From the IMG/VR virus record IMGVR_UViG_3300049484_000171, positions 1 through 26,686 of that record: 26,686 nt of DNA; one strand, written 5' to 3'. How positions within the stretch are numbered: position 1 is the stretch's first letter; each line of letters begins with the position of its first letter. Both the position numbers and the translations under genes were made by a program. The notes under the pieces were generated by a model, which searched no databases, was not told where the DNA came from, and worked only from the letters and a program-made list of their open reading frames with translations. This document shows, in pieces, positions 7,650-15,267 of the stretch. The stretch comes from a virus.

Positions 7650-8152
7650 TGCCCAGCCCGAAGGTCGCCAGCGCGCGGACGATCGCCAACCGCAAGGCGC
7701 GCGTCGTGCTGAACCGCGCCGTGCTCGACGAGCTCCAGCTGGCGATGGCCAACGGCCTGCTCGCGCTCGGCGAGCAGATCATCGCCGATGCCCGGGCCAA
7801 CGCTCCCCGCGACCCTGTGATCGCGGAGAAGCGGGGCGTCCCGATGATGGCCGACACGGGCAACCTGGTCGTCTACGCGGGCGGCAAGAAGGTCGGCGGC
7901 GACGAGGGCGGCACCGGCAAGCCCCGCGGCATGGCGACGCCGAAGGACCAGGCCGTGCTCGGCGTCTGGTTCAGCTCGCCGATCGCGCACCTGGTCGAGC
8001 TCGGCACGATCAAGATGGGCGCGCGGCCGTTCCTGACGCCGTCCCTCGCGGGCCACCTCGGCGACGTCGGGCCCTACGTCACGAAGGCCATTAACACTCG
8101 GGCGAAGCGACGCGCGGCTCGGGCTGCGCGGCTGGCAGGGGAGACGGCATGA
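7649..8152 (+). CDS. HK97 gp10-like tail-completion / neck protein
   Basis: A 167-aa protein starting in a TGATG junction with the stopper gene. The C-terminal block AHLVELGTIKMGARPFLTP is the diagnostic element of the HK97-gp10 family (a small hydrophobic-acidic helix, then 'G...RPFL.P' followed by a helix). The N-terminal half has a basic helix and the segment ALGEQIIADARANAPRDP, also usual for the family. These proteins sit at the neck and help join the tail to the head. A very basic C-terminal tail (INTRAKRRAARAARL) is present. Identification is confident. Confidence 0.85.
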   Translation: MPSPKVASARTIANRKARVVLNRAVLDELQLAMANGLLALGEQIIADARANAPRDPVIAEKRGVPMMADTGNLVVYAGGKKVGGDEGGTGKPRGMATPKDQAVLGVWFSSPIAHLVELGTIKMGARPFLTPSLAGHLGDVGPYVTKAINTRAKRRAARAARLAGETA

Positions 8153-8613
8153 GCCTCGCCGACCCCACCGGCCGCATCCTCGTCGAGATCCGAACGGCGC
8201 CCGCCGTGGCGGCCCTGACCACGCGTGTGCGGTGTCCGGATCCGATGGGCCGGACCGTGAACGCCGCTGGCGTCGAGACGGACGCGGGAGACGCCAGGGG
8301 GCCGGGCGAGTACGTCCGCTTCGTGGTCCTCACGCGGCTCGCACGGACGCGCCTCAAGCGGGCCCCGATCCAGGAGGTCCGCTACGTCGCCAAGTGCTAC
8401 GGCGTGACCGCACAGGACGCGGACGGCCTGGCGGCGGCGGTCTCCGAGGCGATCCACGCCGTCGGCCACCGGATCAGCCCGGCAGGCGTGTCGATCTTCG
8501 GCTCGTTCGACGACGGAGACGGCGGCGCGACCAAGGACCCGGACACACGTCAGCCCATGACCCCGATCTTCATCACGCTCGGCGCGCTCACCGAGACGCT
8601 GCCTATCGCGTAG
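8149..8613 (+). CDS. Tail terminator protein
   Basis: A 154-aa protein overlapping the gp10-like gene by ATGA (8149-8152). It has the alternating pattern of tail-terminator proteins, which cap the tail tube and join it to the neck: an N-terminal helix/strand (PTGRILVEIRTAPAV), a strand pair (YVRFVVLTRLAR, IQEVRYVAKCYGV), a long helix (AQDADGLAAAVSEAIHAVGH) and a final strand (TPIFITLGALTETLPI). Its place directly before the major tail protein fits. No specific family signature is certain, so the call leans on order and secondary-structure pattern. Confidence 0.68.
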   Translation: MSLADPTGRILVEIRTAPAVAALTTRVRCPDPMGRTVNAAGVETDAGDARGPGEYVRFVVLTRLARTRLKRAPIQEVRYVAKCYGVTAQDADGLAAAVSEAIHAVGHRISPAGVSIFGSFDDGDGGATKDPDTRQPMTPIFITLGALTETLPIA

Positions 8614-8660
8614 CCCATCCCGCTCCAGCGTCCCCGCCCAGGCGGAGGCGGACCAGTCAA

Positions 8661-8678
8661 CCGGGGCCACGGCTCCGG
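8661..8678 (+). other. G+C-rich hairpin in the 88-bp gap before the major tail protein
   Basis: The gap 8614-8701 between tail terminator and tube gene holds two hairpin-forming stretches. CCGCC at 8634-8638 faces GGCGG at 8641-8645. A better one is CCGGGGC at 8661-8667 facing GCTCCGG at 8672-8678, with one G-T pair and a four-base loop. A purine-rich SD (GAAAGGACAGGATCAGGA) follows before the ATG at 8702. The hairpins could terminate neck transcripts or shape the leader of the highly expressed tube gene. No promoter is obvious. Confidence 0.4.
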
Positions 8679-8701
8679 GCAGCGAAAGGACAGGATCAGG
8701 A

Positions 8702-9733
8702 ATGGTCGCCACGATCAACCCGAGCGCCATCTTCTCGGGCGCGCCAGTCAGCATCACCTACGGCGGCGTCGAGTGCGGCGCCACGACCGAGGTGCCGAAG
8801 CTCAGCCTCGAGGTCGAGGCCGGCGGGCCGGAGTTCACCAACGCAGGCGGGCCCGTGCGCAACACGCGCATCACGCGCCGGATCATCCCGAGCCTCGAGC
8901 TCACCGTGAACGAGATGACCGCGCAGAAGATCGGGTGGGCCCTGCCGGGCGCCACCGCAACCTCGAGCTCGTCCGTCGGCGTGCCGAAGACCGGCCTGGA
9001 CACCACGCTCGCCGCGGACCCGGCCCTCGGCGCCACCACCCTCAAGGTGACGAGCGTCACGACCGTCGCGGTCAACGACTTCGTGCGGGTCGCCGCTCCT
9101 GGCGTGGCCGCCACGGAGGCCAACAGCGAGGTGCTCAAGGTCACGCGCGTCGGCACACTCGGCAGCGGCGGCACGGGCATCGACGTCGAGAACAGCGCCG
9201 GCGGCGGCTGCCTCCTCGACCACGGCGCCACCGACGAGATCAAGACGGTCGCCGGGACCTACCTGGCAGCTCCGGCGCTCGCCGGAGCGACGAACCTCAA
9301 GGTCGACGCCGTGGCCGACCTGGCGCCCGGCGACATCGTGCGGGTCGGCTACGCCGGCCACTACGAGACGCGCGTCCTGAGCGCCGTCGGGACGCTCGGG
9401 CCCTCCGGCACCGGGATCACGTTCGTCATCCCGCTGACCCGCGACCACGCGGTCGACGAGTGGGTCGTCAAGGTGACGGCGATCGGCGGGACCACGATCC
9501 GGCCGGCGATCGGGCGCATCGCCAGCGCCGCGTACCAGAACCTCGTGCTCACCGACATGGGCGCGGACGGCGCCACGCTCATCGTCACGCTCGAGAACGC
9601 CATGTCGGCCGAGAACCAGGAGCTCTCGTTCGACGACGACCCGGCCAACCCGCTCGGGTTGACCCTCAAGTTCACCGGCCACTACCACGAGAGTACCCCG
9701 ACCCAGGTGCCGCTCACGCTGCAGATGGCCTGA
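8702..9733 (+). CDS. Major tail (tube) protein with a duplicated inserted domain
   Basis: A 343-aa protein. The outer parts, residues 1-~95 (NPSAIFSGAPVSITYGGVE, PEFTNAGGPVRNTRITRRI, LELTVNEMTAQKIGWAL) and ~262-343 (TTIRPAIGRIASAAYQNLVL, then DDDPANPLGLTLKFTG), form the tube-protein frame expected to stack as hexameric rings. Between them are two related ~75-residue modules, ~101-179 and ~186-258. Each has an LAA..ALGAT-LKV opening, an N/GD-VRV strand, VGTLG.(S/G)GTGI and a closing strand. The modules probably project from the tube surface. Position directly before the chaperone pair and tape measure is canonical. An average tube protein is 150-250 aa, so the insertion accounts for the extra length. 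Confidence 0.82.
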   Translation: MVATINPSAIFSGAPVSITYGGVECGATTEVPKLSLEVEAGGPEFTNAGGPVRNTRITRRIIPSLELTVNEMTAQKIGWALPGATATSSSSVGVPKTGLDTTLAADPALGATTLKVTSVTTVAVNDFVRVAAPGVAATEANSEVLKVTRVGTLGSGGTGIDVENSAGGGCLLDHGATDEIKTVAGTYLAAPALAGATNLKVDAVADLAPGDIVRVGYAGHYETRVLSAVGTLGPSGTGITFVIPLTRDHAVDEWVVKVTAIGGTTIRPAIGRIASAAYQNLVLTDMGADGATLIVTLENAMSAENQELSFDDDPANPLGLTLKFTGHYHESTPTQVPLTLQMA

Positions 9734-9737
9734 TCCA

Positions 9738-10229
9738 ATGGCCGAGCGAAGCCCGGAGGATGTCGCGGCCGGCATCCTCCGGATCGCCGTCAACGGCACG
9801 GTGCGCGAGGTCCCGACGCTCAAGGCGAAGTACGTCGGGGCGTGGGCGGAGCAGGTGCTCCTCACCGATGCCGACGGCAAGGCCGTCAAGATCAAGCCGC
9901 TCGAGGAGTGGACGTCGTTCGACGTGGCGCAGCTGGCCGGGCCCGCCGTGGACCGCCTCATCGATCTCATCTGCGCCTACGACCGCACGGGCGCGCTCGG
10001 CGGGCGAGAGTGGCTCAGCGAGAACGCCGACCCGCTGCAGCTGCAGGAGGCGCTCAGCGCCATGCTTGGCAACGCGTTCCCTTTAGCCGACAGCCCGGAG
10101 GCGCTGACCGCGACGGTCATGGGCCAGGTGGCCGCCGGGTTGAGCCAGCCGAGTTCTACGAGTGGGCGCTCGCGGTCTGGCACCTCGACCCGGACGAGCT
10201 CCGGGCGCGCCTCGACCCCGAGCAGCTGA
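9738..10229 (+). CDS. Tail assembly chaperone, short (unshifted) product
   Basis: A 163-aa product read without frameshifting, starting 5 bases after the tube gene's stop. The N-terminal ~140 residues look genuine (ILRIAVNGTVREVPTLKAKY, TSFDVAQLAGPAVDRLIDL, LQLQEALSAMLGNAF). The last ~25 residues are Ser/Arg/Thr low-complexity and appear to be out-of-frame readout of the overlapping downstream gene. In lambda-like phages, G and GT made this way coat and load the tape measure. Position between tube protein and tape measure and the open overlapping -1 frame are the supporting evidence. Confidence 0.8.
   Translation: MAERSPEDVAAGILRIAVNGTVREVPTLKAKYVGAWAEQVLLTDADGKAVKIKPLEEWTSFDVAQLAGPAVDRLIDLICAYDRTGALGGREWLSENADPLQLQEALSAMLGNAFPLADSPEALTATVMGQVAAGLSQPSSTSGRSRSGTSTRTSSGRASTPSS
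10079..10085 (+). promoter_or_regulatory. Candidate -1 slippery heptamer CCCTTTA
   Basis: In the chaperone frame the codons read C CCT TTA, a canonical X XXY YYZ heptamer. Slipping back one base re-pairs CCC and TTT and continues in the frame of the downstream chaperone half, which has no stop from here to 10493. TTA is also a rare codon for this GC-rich DNA. A caveat is that G/C-at-third-position bias stays with the first frame until about 10,145-10,150, so either the stretch is dual-coding or the real slip site is nearer there, around 10,135-10,150. Confidence 0.55.
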
Positions 10230-10495
10230 CCGTGCTCTGGACGGCCGGCCAGGCGCGCATCGCTCGGGAGAGCCGGGAGCGGCTCGTCGAGCTGTACGTC
10301 GGCGTCCGGGACGGGTCAGTCGCCGGCGAGGCCACGCTCGGCCGAGCGAAGTGGAAGGGCGGCTTTCAGGCGCCCGCCTACGTCCGCTCGGCGCAGAAGG
10401 CCGAGCCGGTCAGGCGCTCGCCCGCGATCCGCGACAGGGCCCTCGCCGAGCTCGGCGCCATGTTCCCCGGCATCGTCCGGAGGGGTGACTCGTGA
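10085..10495 (+). CDS. Tail assembly chaperone, C-terminal part made by -1 frameshift
   Basis: This frame has no convincing start of its own near its first coding-like residues. From about 10,150 it reads PAEFYEWALAVWHLDPDEL, then a helix EQLTVLWTAGQARIARES, ending GAMFPGIVRRGDS, with strong G/C third-position bias. Joined to the first 116 codons at the CCCTTTA site it gives a ~252-aa GT-type product. An independent start (for example GTG at 10232) is possible but would discard the best-conserved-looking part. The stop overlaps the tape-measure GTG (10492-10495). The functional role is that of lambda GT: bridging tape measure and tube protein during tail assembly. Confidence 0.72.
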   Translation, partial: SRQPGGADRDGHGPGGRRVEPAEFYEWALAVWHLDPDELRARLDPEQLTVLWTAGQARIARESRERLVELYVGVRDGSVAGEATLGRAKWKGGFQAPAYVRSAQKAEPVRRSPAIRDRALAELGAMFPGIVRRGDS

Positions 10496-12873
10496 GCGTG
10501 CTCGCAGACATCTTCGGGTCCGTCCGGCTGAACCTCGACACCGGGGAGTTCGAGGTCGCGGCCGCCAAGGCGGCGGACAAGACCGGCGCCTCGATGGGCC
10601 AGCGCATGAGCGGCAAGCTCGGCAAGGCGCTCGCCGGCGGGATCGGCGCCGGCATCGGCCTCGCGTTCGCCTCCGCCTCCCAGGGAGCGCTCGAGATCAA
10701 CGCCGCCATGGCCGAGTTCACGGCGCAGACCGGGGCCAGCGACGCCCAGGCCAAGGAGTTCGAGAAGACCCTGGCCGGGCTGAACAAGGCGAACGTCCAG
10801 GGCATCCCCGAGATCAGTAACACGCTGATCGCACTCAAGCAGCACTTCAACCTCGCGGGCAAGGAGGCCGAGGCGGCAGCGTCCGCGTTCCTCGACTACT
10901 CCCGCGTCGTCGGCACGGACGCTGCCACCGCGGCGGGGTCGTTCGACGAGCTCGTCGACGCCGGCGTCATCAGCGTCGAGCAGATGATCCCGTTCATGGA
11001 CCAGCTGGCGGCCAGCCACCAGAAGTACGGCGTGTCGATCCAGGACACGACCGCGGCCCTGGTCAAGTTCGCCCCGGCCATGACCGCCTTCGGGATCTCG
11101 ACGAACGACGCCCTGGCCTACATCAACCTGTTCAGCGAGATGGGCCTCAACGCGGAGACCTCGACTAAGGCGTTCAACCTCGCGCTGACCAAGGTCAAGA
11201 GCCCCGACGAGCTCAAGCGCCTGGTCGCCGACATCAGCAACACCGAGGACCCGTTCCTCCGGGCGCAGAAGGCGTCCGACCTGTTCGGCAAGCGCGCCGG
11301 CGTCCAGCTGGCGAACGCGCTCAAGCCGGGGTCCGGCGGCATCGAGGCGTGGGGCATGACCGCGGAGGAGGCGGCCGGCACCGTCACGACGCTTGGCGAC
11401 GCGCTCGACAACAGCCTCGGGAACAAGGCGAAGCTCATCCTCAAGCAGCTCAGCGGGGCCCTGGCCGAAGCCGGGACGAGCATGGGCGACCTCCTGATGA
11501 TCGCCGCCGTCATGGGGCCGGGGATGACCAAGGCGATCGTCGGCGGCCTCGGCGGGCTTGCGGGCGTCCTGACGAAGAGCCTCATTCCCAAGGTCTCCGC
11601 GGCGATCCTAGCGACGGGCCCCGGCGCATCGCTCGCCGCCTCCGGTGTGGGCACCGCGGCCGGGACAGCGATGGGCGCGGCCATCCCGATCGCCCTGGTC
11701 GCAGCCGCCGGCGTCGGGATCGCCCTGGCGTTCAAGAGCATGGTCCTGGACCCAGGCCTGCAGCAGCAGTCCCGCGACATCGGCACCGCGGTCGGGAAGC
11801 AGATCGCCACAGGCGCCACGGACGAGCTCGAGATCAGCAAGAAGGCCATCGAGCAGGGCATCACGGACATCAACAACCTGCCGCTCGGCGGGTTCCTATA
11901 CGGCGACCAGGTGCGGGACCTGACGACGCAACTCGACGCGGTGAACGCGGAGATCGCTGCCCGGGCAGCCAAGGGCGGCGAGACGGTCGGCGCGGCCGCG
12001 ACGGAGGGCGTCGCCACCGGGATCGAGACCGCGGCGCCGGTTGTCGAGATCGCCGCCGACAAGGTCGTCGCCACGTTCGGGACCAACATGGCGGGCGTCA
12101 AGGCCGCGATGGGCAAGGTCGGGTTCGAGGGCATGTCGGCGCTGGCGCAGGGGATCACGGCCGCCCGCCAGGCGCCGCTAGACGCGTTCACCAGCCTCAA
12201 GGACATGCTCAAGAACGCGATGACGCCGCAGGCGGAGCAGCTGCGCCTCCACGGCCAGCTTCTGAGCAAGACCCTCGCCGCCGGCCTTCGGTCCGGGGAC
12301 CCCGCGGTGCGGGCGCAGGCACAGGCCACGGCCCAGGCGATCGCGAACCGCCTGGCGGAGCTCTCGCAGTCGGGCGGCAAGGCCGGCCGGGAGAGCATGA
12401 AGGCGCTCAACGCCGGGATCCGCAGCAAGATCCCGGAGGTCCGGGCCGCGTCCCTGGCGGCCAAGAAGGCGCTCGACGAGAAGCTCGCCGCGGCCAAGGG
12501 ATCCGCGAGCACGGCCGGCAAGAACGCGGGCGCCGCGTTCTCGAGCGGCGTGGCCAGCGGCGTCGGGTCGACCGGCTTCAAGTTCAACGGATCCTTCTCG
12601 TTCCGGGGGGGGATGAAGGCGCTGGCGTCCGGTGGGCCGATCACGGCTCCCAGCTGGGTCGGCGAGGACGGGCCAGAGGTGTACGTGCCCGAGCGCGCTG
12701 GCCGGATCCTCAGCCATGAGGACGCGATGGCGGCCGTCTCCGCTGGCGCCGCTGGCGGACGGTCCGCCGGCGGGCCCATCACCGTCAACGTCTACAACCC
12801 GGCGCCCGAGCCGGCATCGACGTCCACGCGGCGCGAGCTCCGGAAGCTCGCCCTGTCCGGGAGCGCGGCATGA
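10492..12873 (+). CDS. Tape measure protein
   Basis: A 793-aa protein that sets tail length and is probably ejected into the host envelope. At about 0.15 nm per residue it would give a tail near 120 nm. GTG at 10492 is preceded by GGAGGGG. The N-terminal helical region carries hallmark features (SVRLNLDTGEFEVAAAKAAD, a Gly-rich hydrophobic helix ~43-67, then TGASDAQAKEFEKTL and the 'GTDAATAAGSFDELVDAG' block of PhageMin_Tail-type proteins). Hydrophobic stretches at ~333-360 and ~370-415 could insert in membranes. The C-terminus has the typical ALASGGPITAPSWVGEDGPE, then VYVPERAGRIL and PITVNVYNPAPEPAS. It is short for an actinophage tape measure but intact. Confidence 0.93.
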   Translation: MSVLADIFGSVRLNLDTGEFEVAAAKAADKTGASMGQRMSGKLGKALAGGIGAGIGLAFASASQGALEINAAMAEFTAQTGASDAQAKEFEKTLAGLNKANVQGIPEISNTLIALKQHFNLAGKEAEAAASAFLDYSRVVGTDAATAAGSFDELVDAGVISVEQMIPFMDQLAASHQKYGVSIQDTTAALVKFAPAMTAFGISTNDALAYINLFSEMGLNAETSTKAFNLALTKVKSPDELKRLVADISNTEDPFLRAQKASDLFGKRAGVQLANALKPGSGGIEAWGMTAEEAAGTVTTLGDALDNSLGNKAKLILKQLSGALAEAGTSMGDLLMIAAVMGPGMTKAIVGGLGGLAGVLTKSLIPKVSAAILATGPGASLAASGVGTAAGTAMGAAIPIALVAAAGVGIALAFKSMVLDPGLQQQSRDIGTAVGKQIATGATDELEISKKAIEQGITDINNLPLGGFLYGDQVRDLTTQLDAVNAEIAARAAKGGETVGAAATEGVATGIETAAPVVEIAADKVVATFGTNMAGVKAAMGKVGFEGMSALAQGITAARQAPLDAFTSLKDMLKNAMTPQAEQLRLHGQLLSKTLAAGLRSGDPAVRAQAQATAQAIANRLAELSQSGGKAGRESMKALNAGIRSKIPEVRAASLAAKKALDEKLAAAKGSASTAGKNAGAAFSSGVASGVGSTGFKFNGSFSFRGGMKALASGGPITAPSWVGEDGPEVYVPERAGRILSHEDAMAAVSAGAAGGRSAGGPITVNVYNPAPEPASTSTRRELRKLALSGSAA

Positions 12874-13697
12874 CCAACCTGGCGATGCCCGAGCGCTGGC
12901 GGTTCAAGACCGTTGACCTATCGACCTACGCCGTGCTCGTCCGCAAGGTCGACGGCGTTGACGAGCTCCCCGACCTGCGGGGCGAGAACATCGTCGTGCC
13001 GGCGATCACCGGGCGGCGGTGGGCCCGCAAGCGCATGGACCAGAAGCGGCTCACGCTGGCCGTGTGGGTCACGTCAGCCAACGCCGCCGGAGGCCTGACC
13101 GAGACGACGAACGCGCGCCAGGCGAGGGCCAACCTCGACGCGCTGCAGGCGCTGTTCTCGGGTCGCACAGCTGGCGCGCTGGTCCGGGTCATGCCCGACG
13201 GATCCGAGCGCACCGCATCCGCGGAGGTCATCGCCGTCGGCAACATCGAGGACGGCTACGCCGGCGAGGCGCTCGGCCTGACCGTCGACTTCCTGCTCGC
13301 AGACCCCGTGTTCTACGGCGCCGCGGCCAACCCGTCGCAGGCGATCGCCGCCAGCCCGACCAACTTCACCGTGACGAACGCCGGCTCGGCGCCGACGCAC
13401 CGCCAGGTGCTCACGTTCACGGGCCCGATCGCCAACCCGCGGCTCATCAACCTGACCATCGACGCCGGCGCGGCGTTCTACGTAGAGGCGCTCGTCACCG
13501 TGGCCAGCGGGAAGCTCCTGGTCATCGACTGCGGAGCGTTCACGGCGACCAATGACGGCGTGAACGCGATCGGATCGGTGCGCCACTCAGGCGCCTTCGA
13601 GTTCTTCCGTCTCGAGCCTGGCGCGAACAGCCTGCGCGTGACGGCCACGTCGCCGGGTGGAAGCCTGGCGATCGCCTACTCGCCGCCGTACATCTGA
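12870..13697 (+). CDS. Distal tail protein (Dit-like)
   Basis: A 275-aa protein overlapping the tape measure by ATGA. Residues ~1-150 have the Dit N-terminal pattern: RFKTVDLSTYAVLVRKVDG, a loop with ELPDLRGENIVVPAITGRR, a strand (RLTLAVWVTSANA), a helix (ARQARANLDALQALFSG) and strands ending LTVDFLLADPVFYG. The C-terminal ~120 residues form a second beta-sandwich (FTVTNAGSAPTHRQVLTFTG ... FEFFRLEPGANSLRVTATSPGG) as in Dit galectin-like domains. Dit forms the hub joining tube to baseplate. Position directly after the tape measure is canonical. Confidence 0.85.
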   Translation: MTNLAMPERWRFKTVDLSTYAVLVRKVDGVDELPDLRGENIVVPAITGRRWARKRMDQKRLTLAVWVTSANAAGGLTETTNARQARANLDALQALFSGRTAGALVRVMPDGSERTASAEVIAVGNIEDGYAGEALGLTVDFLLADPVFYGAAANPSQAIAASPTNFTVTNAGSAPTHRQVLTFTGPIANPRLINLTIDAGAAFYVEALVTVASGKLLVIDCGAFTATNDGVNAIGSVRHSGAFEFFRLEPGANSLRVTATSPGGSLAIAYSPPYI

Positions 13698-13708
13698 GGA
13701 GCTGAGCG

Positions 13709-14107
13709 ATGGAGAACGAGCTGCCGTCCGACGAGCCGCTGCAGCCGGATGGGCCGACGGGCCCTGACAAGCGGCTCAAGCCACGTCCAGCCCGGCGTGA
13801 GGATCCGGCTGGCCATGCGTGGCACAGTGAGGCCCGCGGTCGCTGGAAGCGCGCTAAGGAGCTCGCGCCTGAGGCGACGTTCGAGGTCTACGACGCGCCG
13901 GCGCTGCCGGCCTGGTCAGCTCCGGCGCACGTGAAGCGCGAGCTGTTCGGCCGCTACCTCGTCGACCGCGACAGCGGGGTCGTCCACGACGTCCAGCACG
14001 CGCTCGAGGACTGCGGCGTTGACGCCATCGTCAACGCGACCTTCTACCACTTCGAGAGCGAGCTGCCCGAGGGCGAGTTCGCCGACTGCGCCTGCATGGG
14101 GGCCTGA
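13709..14107 (+). CDS. Conserved-looking small tail-region protein, Cys-containing C-terminus
   Basis: A 132-aa protein of unrecognised function. The first ~60 residues are Pro-, Arg- and Glu-rich and probably disordered. Residues ~80-132 look folded: GRYLVDRDSGVVHDVQHALE, then CGVDAIVNATFYHFESELP and a final Cys-Ala-Cys motif; a Cys also precedes GVDAI. Similar short proteins with a 'VDR.SGVVHD' motif occur next to Dit or baseplate genes in actinophages, as far as I recall. The Cys residues could bind a metal. A baseplate accessory or assembly role is a guess from position. SD: GAGGAGCTGAGC before the ATG. Confidence 0.55.
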   Translation: MENELPSDEPLQPDGPTGPDKRLKPRPARREDPAGHAWHSEARGRWKRAKELAPEATFEVYDAPALPAWSAPAHVKRELFGRYLVDRDSGVVHDVQHALEDCGVDAIVNATFYHFESELPEGEFADCACMGA

Positions 14108-14110
14108 CCG

Positions 14111-14938
14111 ATGCCGTACACCGCGCTCCCCGACCGGCGGATGCCATGGGACAACGACGGGACCGTCTGTGCCTGGGGCGACCTGTTCAACGGCGTCACC
14201 GGCTACCCGAGCGGAGCACAAGCGATCATCCTGAACGGGCCGATCTACACGTCCCGCATGGGCAGCGTGAGCATGTGGTGGTTCTTCCCTGAGAGTCGAG
14301 AGGTCACGGGCACCTGGGTCTACGGTTGGAACGAGGCCGGCAACGGATCACCGCAGCCGATCAACGAACTCAAGGGATCGAACGACTCGACGAATGGCCT
14401 CGACGGGACATGGGAGACGGCCTCCATGCCGAGCGGGTTCCCTGCCAGGAACACGGCCTACGACTGGCGGGGAGGCATCGTCCCGGTCTCCTTCACGGGC
14501 GGCAAGAAGGTGATCCGGACGAACCAGTACTCACCCTACGGCGCTGCGATGATGAACGCCCATTGGTTCGGCGAGAAGGTCGCCGGCCAGACGCCGGACG
14601 ACATCATCTTCATCAACCACGACGACACCCCGGGCGGCGAATACACCGCCTGTGAGGACTTCGGGGACCAGCCGCTCGCCACGACCGTCGTCCGCCAGTT
14701 CCGGCTCAAGAACACGTCCGCGACCAAGACCGCGAACACGATCAACATTCAGTGCAACGACACCGATTTCGCCATCTCCACCGACAACGTGAATTGGGTC
14801 GTCACGATCAACCTGGCGAGCCTGGCAGCCGGCGCGGAGTCACCGACCTACTACGTGCGGTGTACGACGCCGGCCGTCGGCGCGCTCCTCGGACCCCGCT
14901 TCGCCCGGATCGTTACCACCGTGGCCAGCTACACGTAG
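14111..14938 (+). CDS. Minor tail protein with C-terminal Ig-like domain
   Basis: A 275-aa protein starting three bases after the previous stop. The N-terminal ~190 residues are rich in aromatic and Gly residues (MPWDNDGTVCAWGDLFNG, SMWWFFPESREVTGTWVYGW, AYDWRGGIVPVSF) in a pattern suggesting a beta-sandwich or carbohydrate-binding fold. Residues ~190-275 resemble an Ig-like/choice-of-anchor domain: TTVVRQFRLKNTSATKTANT, DFAISTDNVNWVVTINLASL, SPTYYVRCTTPAVG. No catalytic residues are recognised. It lies in the tail-tip cluster and is probably a baseplate or host-recognition protein. Confidence 0.58.
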   Translation: MPYTALPDRRMPWDNDGTVCAWGDLFNGVTGYPSGAQAIILNGPIYTSRMGSVSMWWFFPESREVTGTWVYGWNEAGNGSPQPINELKGSNDSTNGLDGTWETASMPSGFPARNTAYDWRGGIVPVSFTGGKKVIRTNQYSPYGAAMMNAHWFGEKVAGQTPDDIIFINHDDTPGGEYTACEDFGDQPLATTVVRQFRLKNTSATKTANTINIQCNDTDFAISTDNVNWVVTINLASLAAGAESPTYYVRCTTPAVGALLGPRFARIVTTVASYT

Positions 14939-14949
14939 AGGAGCTCCCG

Positions 14950-15264
14950 ATGAGTCTCGCAGCCGCAGCCGCGGTCTCCGTCGACAACACGACCTGGACG
15001 ACCGTCGCCACCGTCACCGGCGATGGCACGAAGCAGCTGATCGGTGCGGCGGCGTCCTGCGACGGCGACGCCACCGTGGCGTTCGAGGTCCGCGTTCAGG
15101 TCAACGGGTCCAACGTGATCGCGCCGTTCCGCGTGCCGGCTGGCCAGGCGGGCGTCGTCTATGACAGCCCGACGACGATCCCGAACGCTCAGGCCTGCAT
15201 CGTCCAGGTCTACCACTCAGCCGGTAGCGCCAAGACCTTCTCCGCGACCCTGTTCGGGAGCTGA
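14950..15264 (+). CDS. Small beta-rich minor tail protein
   Basis: A 104-aa protein starting at 14950, with GAGGAG at 14938-14943 as its SD. It is almost entirely predicted beta strands (TTWTTVATVTGDGTKQLIGA, ATVAFEVRVQVNGSNVIAPF, IVQVYHSAGSAKTFSATLFG) and looks like a single compact sandwich of the type found as accessory domains in tail fibres. There is no catalytic motif. It starts 11 bases after the Ig-containing protein's stop and ends 3 bases before the next gene, so it is co-translated with tail-tip genes. Specific function unknown. Confidence 0.55.
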   Translation: MSLAAAAAVSVDNTTWTTVATVTGDGTKQLIGAAASCDGDATVAFEVRVQVNGSNVIAPFRVPAGQAGVVYDSPTTIPNAQACIVQVYHSAGSAKTFSATLFGS

Positions 15265-15267
15265 CCC

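Noticed and set aside
11118-12788. 556-aa minus-strand ORF opposite the tape measure
   Set aside because: Ala/Pro/Ser/Arg low-complexity with no domain; the opposite strand encodes an unmistakable tape measure.
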